Assembly (NCBI GenBank): GCA_000719025.1
Contig: JODP01000023.1
Span: 1-64,000 of the forward strand
Direction: 5' to 3'
Source: Kineosporia aurantiaca JCM 3230
GTDB taxonomy: Bacteria > Actinomycetota > Actinomycetes > Actinomycetales > Kineosporiaceae
Length of the DNA stretch: 64,000 nt
Below are positions 58,501 through 64,000 of this stretch, in pieces. The stretch's first letter is position 1; each line of letters begins with the position of its first letter. The notes under the pieces were generated by a model that searched no databases, had not been told where the DNA came from, and worked only from the letters and a program-made list of their open reading frames with translations. Both the position numbers and the translations under genes were made by a program.

Positions 58501-61022
58501 TGTCTCAGATAGCTGATTCTGGCGACGTCCGTCCCACCCAAGAGCGGTGGGAGCGTGCGCGGGACGAGCTGCTGGGCGCCTTCGAGCCGGATCGGGCCGG
58601 TGAACTGAGCCGGGATCTCGATGACTACGAAGGGGCACAAGAACTTCTGGACGCACTCGCCGGCGACGCGGGTGGGCGAGACGAATGGTTCGCCTATCGG
58701 GACCACCGCCAGGTCATGGCCGGGCACGGTCTGGACGCCACGATCGAGCTGTGCGTGCGGGAACGGCTGCAGGCCGGCCAGATCCGGCCGGTGATCGAGC
58801 GTTCGGTGCTGCAGGCGTGGGCCGACCGGATCATGGTCTCCGACCCGGCGCTGAAGACGGCTCAGGCCTCCGACCGGGACGACCTGGTACGCCAGTACCG
58901 GGAACTGGACCGCCTGCTGATCGACCGGGCCGTGGTCGACATCGTCCGAGCCTGTCACGAACGTCGCCCGCGCAGTGACGTCGGTCAGTCGGCGATCATC
59001 CGGCGGGAGGCGGAGAAGAAGAGCAAGCACATGCCGGTACGGGAACTGATCAACCGGACCCGGAACGTGACCCAGGCGCTGAAGCCGTGTTTCATGATGT
59101 CGCCGATGTCGGTCAGCCAGTACCTGCCGCCCGATCTGCAGTTCGACGTGGTGATCTTCGACGAGGCCAGCCAGGTCAGCCCCAGCGACGCGATCAACTG
59201 CATCTACCGTGGCCGGTCGCTGATCACAGCCGGGGACAAGGAGCAGCTGCCACCGACGAACTTTTTCGGTGGTTCCGGCACCGGCGACGACGAATGGCAG
59301 GACGAGGGTGACGAGGAGACCGCCGCCCCGGACCTGGAGGGCTACGAGTCAATCCTCGACCTGGCCAAGAGCTCAGGGGTGTTCCGGAGCCTGACCCTGC
59401 GCTGGCACTACCGCTCCCGCCACGAGGACCTGATCGCCTTCAGCAACCATTCTTTCTACAAGAACCGGCTGATCACCTTCCCCGGCGCTCACGAGAGCGG
59501 CCCGGACATCGGCGTGGAGTTCTTCCCGGTCGACGGCGTCTACCGCCGCAATGGGGCGAAGGACAACCCAGTTGAGGCCGAAGCGGTCGCCCAGCGCGTT
59601 GTCCACCACTTCACCACCCGGCCCACCATGTCGCTGGGAGTGGTGGCCTTCAGCGAGTCGCAGGCGGCCTGCATCGAGAACGCCGTGGAGCGGGCTCGGG
59701 CCGCTAACCCGCACCTGGACCGGTTCTTCAACGACGACCGGCTCGACGGCTTCTTCGTCAAGAACCTGGAGTCGGTGCAGGGCGATGAACGCGACGTCAT
59801 GCTCTTCTCGATCGGATACGGTCCCGACGAGAACGGCCGCATCTTGATGAACTTCGGCCCGCTGATCAAGGCCGGCGGTCAGCGGCGACTCAACGTAGCG
59901 GTGACTCGGGCCCGGTACCGCAACGAGGTGATCTCCAGCATGAGCGCCTCCGACATCACCGCGACCGCCCATTCCGAGGGCACCCGCGCTCTGCGGCGCT
60001 ATCTGGACTTCGCTGCCCGCGGCTCCCAGGCACTGTTCATGGACGGAGCTACCGGCGGTGACGTCGAATCACCGTTCGAGGAATCGGTGATTACCGCCAT
60101 CCGGCACTGGGGGTACGAGGTACAGCCGCAGGTAGGGGTGGCCGGCTACCGCATCGACATGGCCGTCCGGCACCCCGACCGCCGTGAAGTCTTCGTCCTC
60201 GGGGTGGAATGCGACGGATTCCAGTACCACTCCTCCAAGGTGGCCCGGGACCGGGACCGGTTGCGCGAGAGCGTCCTCAACGGCCTCGGCTGGCATCTGC
60301 ACCGGATCTGGGGAACCGCCTGGAACCGCAACCGCAGCGGCGAGGAGAAGCGCCTGGCCGAAGCCATCGCCCACGCCGTGCAGTTGCCGATCCATGGCCT
60401 GGTGACCCACCACGCGACCCAAGCTCCGGTGCTGCCGACGGTGTCCTCCCAGCCGGCCGGGCCGAGCGGACCACCGGACTGGACCATGCCCTACCGGCTC
60501 GCCGACCTGAGCGCCGTGACCGTCCACAACGATCCTGCCGGCGCTGCGGCCGTCCCTGAGCTCACCGCTGTGCTCGAGCACATCGCGCACATCGAGGGGC
60601 CAATCCATACCCAACTTCTGGACCGGAGGATGCGGGACCTGCTGGGGATAGGGCGGATTGGAGCCCGGATCCGCGCGAATATCGACCAGGCCATCGACTC
60701 GGCCAGGCGCCTGGAACGTGACGGTGCCTTCGTGGGGCTGAAGGGCTCGTACATCAATACCGTGCGGACGCCGGTCGAGGACTGCCTGCGCAAGATGGAC
60801 CAGGTGCACGATTCCGAACTGGCCATCGCGGTGGTGAACCTCGTGCGAGACGCCGGCGGGGTCGACCTGGACGCCCTGATCGAGGCGGTTGCGCGGGTCT
60901 TCGGCTGGACCCGGCTGGGGGCCGACGTGAAGGCCCGCATTGCCCAAGTGGCCGAGGAACAGTGCGAACAAGGACAGCTGGAGCGGCACGGCTCCAGCTA
61001 TGCAGCGGCCGACCCTACGTGA
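55524..61022 (+). CDS. Very large DUF4011/SF1 helicase/REase/DUF3320 protein
   Basis: An 1832-residue protein from GTG 55524, which has a perfect aggagg site 5 nt before it. The N-terminal DUF4011 (IGQWRDDLVNLTARNRLLNFRPS) is followed by helicase Walker A (DGPPGTGKSQT, about residue 319), a long insert, Walker B (VVIFDEASQ, about 1212), GDKEQLPPTNFF and motif VI (GGQRRLNVAVTRAR). At about 1515-1605 is a PD-(D/E)xK-like nuclease (YRIDMAV, VECDGFQYHSSKVARDRDRLRE). DUF3320 closes it. It resembles single-protein helicase-nuclease defence factors; target and partners are unknown. Confidence 0.92.
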   Translation: MTDVVRTDPATAIRLAIGQWRDDLVNLTARNRLLNFRPSRTSSIEIDRPDLERTLSGLLGEQEFVFRSLERDPEASSDTDIPGWINDGTAAEEELFSRAPAVDLNAALRSLLRKSNQEYLDRGVWVLYLAFGTLEWKDESGAPYRSPLVLVPVQLYSPGRRATPRLKLAEEDATANPALVLRLAQMDIQVPGFEDLESLDLSWYFSSVEEALQAAVQSGEEFRRGWKVNPTLHLSYFSFSKEAMYRDLLENEDRIAEHAGIQALAQGPGEGTDSFDFDEIPDDKIDQLAPADGTPLVLDADSSQRACVAAALAGRSFVMDGPPGTGKSQTISNMIGALLHAGRSVLFVSEKAAALDVVRNRLGAAGLGSFLLELHSHKATRKEVALALGDALENISQVDLGPATEEERRQLRRRQGELNDYAAAMNVPRAPLNLTLHEVLGRIALLDAVPALPARLPDIGALDPSGLADIFQAAEGLDRSWRPALEGADYLWRGVTLRTSFDAVLYQAASALRVLRETVAPLDAVAELFSLTRPTDAGRLFGLARLAHDRPLGVPEEWLTRTDPAELRESVAGLMDALKELERIDQDAEEVCGVPWTAVPSPAVLPPTPQPPTSSLSLAPLDLLPLTAGTAGEAAKLFAAAANMLARHQQNLDGIAVTLQAPPVQTFDQAAKLLTLAALSGRPQRPEAVWFTPAGLAAARRALEAVRGALASRDSARQQAEQMFTPTVLSLDLAVLQQRFTQTHRGWRKILGGFRSDKQELAAGVKDPAGVKAAIDALPAARAWQAAERDLAETLAEQGAALGAHFRGEQTDLTLIADLLVVSEQALSLGFDVAPAGRVLGNGVSPPPWMPALVEEIGRDVRSWQSMLVPGSQPGMPLQLQSLPLADAVVWLRDQVGPAEAASKFTEAVARAVQRDLTLHGTQIVLATREATEAAHVRFAQEQGQRAPLLQSLYQGEQTDIAALNGAVQWSGQVRKHTATPGSPLSGAQADALSQIADSGDVRPTQERWERARDELLGAFEPDRAGELSRDLDDYEGAQELLDALAGDAGGRDEWFAYRDHRQVMAGHGLDATIELCVRERLQAGQIRPVIERSVLQAWADRIMVSDPALKTAQASDRDDLVRQYRELDRLLIDRAVVDIVRACHERRPRSDVGQSAIIRREAEKKSKHMPVRELINRTRNVTQALKPCFMMSPMSVSQYLPPDLQFDVVIFDEASQVSPSDAINCIYRGRSLITAGDKEQLPPTNFFGGSGTGDDEWQDEGDEETAAPDLEGYESILDLAKSSGVFRSLTLRWHYRSRHEDLIAFSNHSFYKNRLITFPGAHESGPDIGVEFFPVDGVYRRNGAKDNPVEAEAVAQRVVHHFTTRPTMSLGVVAFSESQAACIENAVERARAANPHLDRFFNDDRLDGFFVKNLESVQGDERDVMLFSIGYGPDENGRILMNFGPLIKAGGQRRLNVAVTRARYRNEVISSMSASDITATAHSEGTRALRRYLDFAARGSQALFMDGATGGDVESPFEESVITAIRHWGYEVQPQVGVAGYRIDMAVRHPDRREVFVLGVECDGFQYHSSKVARDRDRLRESVLNGLGWHLHRIWGTAWNRNRSGEEKRLAEAIAHAVQLPIHGLVTHHATQAPVLPTVSSQPAGPSGPPDWTMPYRLADLSAVTVHNDPAGAAAVPELTAVLEHIAHIEGPIHTQLLDRRMRDLLGIGRIGARIRANIDQAIDSARRLERDGAFVGLKGSYINTVRTPVEDCLRKMDQVHDSELAIAVVNLVRDAGGVDLDALIEAVARVFGWTRLGADVKARIAQVAEEQCEQGQLERHGSSYAAADPT

Positions 61023-62082
61023 ATAGTGCCGTCCCCGTCCGGCCACCGATCCCGGGCTGGGGCTCGGCCTGGTAGGGGGTGAAACGCCGGTCGATCTCGG
61101 CGATGGCCTGCCCCAGAGTGGCGTTCTCGTCCACCCACCAGTTGTTCGGCCCGTACCAGACCAGGTGACATCCTGGTCGCCAACGCGGTGTCGACGGCCC
61201 GGGACCGTGCTGCTCGGGGAGCCTTACGGCAAGAATCTCTCCATTGCTGAAGACAGCTTCTGGCTCCAGCACGACGGGAATCGCGCGCTGATTGAGGGTA
61301 AGGATCTTCTGCGTCAGATCCTCGACCAGCGAGCTTCGGTAGACGGCCACCTGCGCTTCGGGGGAGCCCGCCTCTTTGACGATCAGCAGGTCCTTGCTGA
61401 GATAGATCCGGACTTCACCGGCCAGCCAGGAAACCTTGGAGTGAACGGGAACGGTCGTGGTCGGCGGCTGCTGGCGAGGCTGGGAAGCCTGCTCAGGGAC
61501 CGGCACAGCATCGACGGCGGGAGACTCTGCGCGGAGAAGTTCGGCGATCTCCTCGGCTGCCTCGTACTCGTCCACCGATGTGTCCTCGGTGCGGTAGAGC
61601 TGATCCTCGAAGCACCAGTAGTTGTGCTCGCCGCCCTGGTGCGTCGTCCACACCATGACCGGCAAGGGCTGATCGAACAGGCCCCGCAAGCCCTCCGGGT
61701 TGTCTATGAGCCACTGCGGAGTGACCGAGAGACCCAGTTTTTCGCCGTTCACCAGGAAGACGCGTCCCGATTCATCCTCGTGTCTGAACAGAAAGGTGTT
61801 GTCCTCTATGTGCTGATGTTCGGCGTTGGCAATGGTCGTCATGTTTTCGATAGCTTCCCGCGCCTCGGGATTCGTACGGAAGTAGTGGTCGTACGACTCC
61901 CAGGTTCCGGTTCCACCCTCGCGCCGGTAATCCTCGTACTTGGCGCGCCGGGTTTCTAGCAGCTGTTCGGGGGTAGGGTCCGGGAGACTGGCCACCAGCC
62001 ACAGCTTGTACCCCTCTAACTTCTCCATCATGGCGTGATACTCGGCGAGCCTGCGCCTATCTGAATCCACCGCTCGGGGCAT
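61015..62082 (-). CDS. Hypothetical protein convergent with the helicase
   Basis: A 355-residue soluble acidic protein; its stop overlaps the helicase stop by 8 bp from the other strand. No known domain was recognised. Residues about 1-110 are helical and charged. The central part (PQWLIDNPEGLRGLFDQPLPVMVW) and a later beta-rich part (KVSWLAGEVRIYLSKDLLIVKEAG, CHLVWYGPNNWW) look like two domains joined by a P/Q-rich linker. Overlap of gene ends suggests long co-residence with the helicase. Confidence 0.7.
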   Translation of the reverse strand: MPRAVDSDRRRLAEYHAMMEKLEGYKLWLVASLPDPTPEQLLETRRAKYEDYRREGGTGTWESYDHYFRTNPEAREAIENMTTIANAEHQHIEDNTFLFRHEDESGRVFLVNGEKLGLSVTPQWLIDNPEGLRGLFDQPLPVMVWTTHQGGEHNYWCFEDQLYRTEDTSVDEYEAAEEIAELLRAESPAVDAVPVPEQASQPRQQPPTTTVPVHSKVSWLAGEVRIYLSKDLLIVKEAGSPEAQVAVYRSSLVEDLTQKILTLNQRAIPVVLEPEAVFSNGEILAVRLPEQHGPGPSTPRWRPGCHLVWYGPNNWWVDENATLGQAIAEIDRRFTPYQAEPQPGIGGRTGTALFT

Positions 62083-62606
62083 GCTCTGTCGACGGTGATC
62101 CGTCCACCTGAGGCACGATCCGCGTGATGAAGTCGGCTGCCTCTGTGAGGAATCCGTCCGCTTGGCGGCCCTGAGGACCGGTGAGTTCCTAGCTGTCCAT
62201 GATGATTCGCGGATTGCTGGGGCGAGTGGTTACTGGCTCGGCGAGCGGATCGAAGTCGACTTGTTGAGCTGCGCGGATCAGGGCGTTGTCGTTGTTGGTC
62301 AGGACGACGCACCCGAACATGCGCTCGTTGTCGGTGGCGGCCTGGTCCACGAAAGGGGGTTGTCGACCAGGTTGGATGGCGCCGTGCTGCTTCTACCTCA
62401 TGGAGAGAGTGCGAGTACTGATGGGGAAGGGCATCGGTTGCGGTTCGGGACGGCCGCGATGCATAAATGGACGCCGGGGATGGGGGCATCGATATAGCCG
62501 GCAACGAGAGGTGCGTTTAACCAACGTAACCGGATGTATGTCGCAATACGCAACGTTTCGGTACGATCGCCCGGCGTCATGGGACGTGGCCACCGGAGGG
62601 GGAGAC
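62083..62606. other. Region between the unknown gene and the DUF6244-like operon
   Basis: About 520 bp. A minus-strand coding remnant occupies 62188-62394. Elsewhere only GC-biased open frames were seen. The last about 100 bp, AT-richer than average, probably hold the promoter of the plus-strand operon. Confidence 0.45.
62188..62394 (-). pseudogene. Coding remnant, family unknown
   Basis: The minus strand is open for about 68 codons with a protein-like sequence (RMFGCVVLTNNDNALIRAAQQVD, FDPLAEPVTTRPSNPRIIMDS) ending at 62188. A GTG start about 14 codons in is possible. It could be a tiny gene or an orphaned C-terminus. Confidence 0.35.
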
Positions 62607-62861
62607 GTGTCTGCCATCGACGATGCGATCGAGGCGCTCAACGAGGCAATGGGCAAGATCGGTGAGAGTCAGCAGGCTCAGCAGTTGGCCGTAGGCGGTA
62701 CCGAACAGGCGCTCACCGCCGCCGAGGCATTGGGGGCTGATGCTCTCCTCGAGACGGTCACTGCGCTGAAGGACAAGGTCGACGAGCTGGCTGCAGTCCT
62801 CGCCCAGGCCGACTCCATCGCTGGTGAGGCGCTGGGGCTGGCAGAGTCAGTGAAGACTTGA
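62607..62861 (+). CDS. Small helical protein (DUF6244/WXG-like)
   Basis: An 84-residue protein from GTG 62607 with ggaggggg upstream. It is entirely helical (SAIDDAIEALNEAMGKIGESQQAQQLAVGGTEQ, then ALLETVTALKDKVDELAAVL), like DUF6244 and ESX-type small proteins next to toxins or secretion cargo. No WxG motif is present. The same frame continues open past its TGA for 115 more codons into the next ORF. Confidence 0.65.
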   Translation: MSAIDDAIEALNEAMGKIGESQQAQQLAVGGTEQALTAAEALGADALLETVTALKDKVDELAAVLAQADSIAGEALGLAESVKT

Positions 62862-63206
62862 AGGAACGCCTCCGGGTCGTCTACACCCGGCGCGGGCAAG
62901 GCCGCGGCGACGAAAGCCGGAGCTAAGTCGCCGGCGCCGTCGGCGTCCAAGCGAGATAAACAAGCCCAGGCCGCACAAGGCCGCCCGCGTGGTCGACGGG
63001 TGCGCATGGCAGCTGAAGACGTCGCCATCGGCAGCGCTGCGGCCGCCTCCACCTGGAGTGTCCTGAGCTCGGCGGCGCACCTGCCACCGTCGGCCCTGGT
63101 GAGTGGCGCTGCTGCCTTAGGAGTCGTCAGTACCTGGCAGGCTGTGCAGGCCAAGCTCGAGAATCGTCGGAAGTCCAAGAAGCCGAAGGAAGGCAACGAC
63201 TCGTGA
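62862..63206 (+). CDS. Open continuation: K/A-rich linker plus hydrophobic helix
   Basis: In frame with the preceding gene but separated by one TGA, this stretch encodes a K/A/S-rich linker (KAAATKAGAKSPAPSASKRDK), then from GTG 63000 or ATG 63006 a helical region with one hydrophobic segment (STWSVLSSAAHLPPSALVSGAAALGVVS) and a basic tail. No ribosome site precedes 63000. It may be the second half of the upstream protein, split by a nonsense change or read through. Its stop overlaps the next start (GTGA). Confidence 0.5.
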   Translation, partial: RNASGSSTPGAGKAAATKAGAKSPAPSASKRDKQAQAAQGRPRGRRVRMAAEDVAIGSAAAASTWSVLSSAAHLPPSALVSGAAALGVVSTWQAVQAKLENRRKSKKPKEGNDS

Positions 63207-63661
63207 GGATCGACAGCCAGGTGGAACCGCTCGTGCGGGAGGCGCTCGCCGCCGCCATCGCGCGAGACCCGCAGCGGTCAGGCCAGGCAGCCCAGGCGAT
63301 CGCCGACCAGGGGAGCGACGCTTTCCAGTACGCGGCGGGCCTCTGCGTGGCGATCGACGCGTTCGCGCTGTTTGACTTGCACGGCGGACGACCCACCGAT
63401 GACGCGATCGGCTCGCTGGCAGCGTCTTTCGCTCAGATGGAGACCTGGGCAGACATCGACGACCAGACGGCAAGGACGTTCCTGACGGCTATCGCGGACC
63501 AGCGCGACCCAACGGCTGTGCTGCCGGCGGACGTGGCGGTGCGGACGTCCTTCGTTATCGGTGGGTGGCTGCTTTCAGCGTTCCCGCCCGAAGAACGCGG
63601 GTGGGAAGAGTTTCTCGACGAAGCGCTTGCCGCCCTCGAAGCCGCTCCAGACCGTCCCTAA
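63203..63661 (+). CDS. Acidic helical protein, last gene of the DUF6244-like operon
   Basis: A 152-residue protein from GTG 63203, overlapping the upstream stop by 4 nt. It is alanine- and aspartate-rich and mostly helical (EPLVREALAAAIARDPQRSGQAAQAIADQGSDAFQYAAGL, WEEFLDEALAALEA). No family was recognised. Translational coupling places it in the same functional unit as the small helical protein and the membrane-segment ORF; a role as cytoplasmic partner is inference. Confidence 0.7.
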   Translation: MRIDSQVEPLVREALAAAIARDPQRSGQAAQAIADQGSDAFQYAAGLCVAIDAFALFDLHGGRPTDDAIGSLAASFAQMETWADIDDQTARTFLTAIADQRDPTAVLPADVAVRTSFVIGGWLLSAFPPEERGWEEFLDEALAALEAAPDRP

Positions 63662-63715
63662 TCGGTTCCGTCGCTGGTCTGCAGGACGCCGCCGAAGCAC
63701 GCTGTCCAGTGGTTG

Positions 63716-64000
63716 CTACTGAGGCTTCTCCCGGCCGAACTCGCCAGCCTTGCCGGTGACAAGAGCTTGCCACTCGGTAGGTGAGAAGGAGAGTCGATCA
63801 ACTGCGCGGTGCTTGATGGTCTGGGAAGGCTGGACCCTGAGTTCGTTGGTTCGTACGCGCGCCTGGAGCGAATAGAAACCGTTCGCCAGTCCGGGTCGTG
63901 CCTGGCAGAAAAATATGCGGACCGGTAGCGCAGACTCGTCTGCGAGGTCTACCGGCTGAGAACATTCACGAGCTTGGCCCGTCGTCCGGACAGTCGCGTT
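63716..64000 (-). CDS. Partial gene at right edge with DUF397-like C-terminus
   Basis: The frame enters from the right edge and ends at TAG 63716, giving 94 visible residues. The last part (LSFSPTEWQALVTGKAGEFG) resembles the end of DUF397-type domains, where FSPxEWxAFxxGxxxGEF is usual. The preceding part (LPVRIFFCQARPGLANGFYSLQARV) does not. The start lies outside the window. The family call is weak, but coding potential is clear. Confidence 0.55.
   Translation of the reverse strand, partial: NATVRTTGQARECSQPVDLADESALPVRIFFCQARPGLANGFYSLQARVRTNELRVQPSQTIKHRAVDRLSFSPTEWQALVTGKAGEFGREKPQ

Noticed and set aside
1..64000. CRISPR arrays, intact insertion sequences, rRNA or complete tRNA genes
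   Set aside because: No regularly spaced repeats, transposase genes with terminal repeats, or cloverleaf-forming segments were seen on either strand.

Overview
The window is 64 kb of GC-rich actinobacterial chromosome. This follows from the strong G/C third-position bias, frequent GTG starts, and families largely confined to filamentous or related Actinobacteria: Scr1/DUF5753 regulators with DUF397 partners, DUF6766, DUF6244-like, DUF3159, GPP34, and several ECF sigma factors with linked anti-sigma-like genes. The genus cannot be fixed from sequence alone; a Kineosporia-like or Streptosporangiales-like host is only a guess. No rRNA, complete tRNA, CRISPR array or intact insertion sequence was seen.

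1-6.6 kb is a stress and envelope region: a holin-like protein, a coiled helical protein, a PRC-barrel/DUF2382 protein, a membrane-anchored protein with an extracytoplasmic domain, and a sigma factor fused to its own zinc-binding anti-sigma segment, membrane helix and a copy of that same extracytoplasmic domain. A lipoprotein, a 27-aa membrane peptide and a DUF6766 protein follow. 6.7-12 kb carries a NarL-type two-component system with a membrane protein, an MFS exporter and a PEP mutase/isocitrate lyase-family enzyme. 11.7-15.6 kb holds a GPP34 protein, a SigG/SigJ-type sigma factor, a second deleted copy of that sigma factor, and a TetR/SRPBCC pair around a perfect operator. 15.7-17.3 kb is a DUF397/Scr1 regulator cluster. 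18.6-22.7 kb is a divergent GH3 glycosidase and ROK regulator pair. 22.9-29.5 kb is metabolic: an AbrB-type permease, a LysR/SDR pair, NAD-type malic enzyme and class II fumarase, the last two in one operon.

29.6-43.3 kb carries a GH114-like secreted glycosidase, an acetyltransferase, two ECF sigma/anti-sigma operons, a recombinase fragment, an ANTAR protein, a truncated Uma2 nuclease, an RTX-type protein, a DUF2975/HTH pair and a secreted beta-propeller. A degenerate duplicate of the 3.1-4.7 kb sigma locus lies at 37.8-38.7 kb. 43.4-52.5 kb contains MarR-controlled hydrolase and monooxygenase loci, a HEPN/MNT toxin-antitoxin pair, an atypical orphan response regulator and several gene remnants.

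52.9-64 kb looks like a defence or conflict region: a secreted NucA/NucB-type DNase with a tightly linked candidate immunity gene, a very large DUF4011/SF1 helicase/REase/DUF3320 protein, an unknown convergent neighbour, and a three-gene DUF6244-like operon with an in-frame stop between its first two reading frames.

The main themes are membrane stress sensing by sigma/anti-sigma pairs, small-molecule detoxification under TetR or MarR control, and a remnant-rich second half with conflict systems. The most unusual items are the membrane-tethered sigma factor with its dispersed module copies, the DNase/immunity candidate, the helicase locus, and the two duplication/deletion histories.
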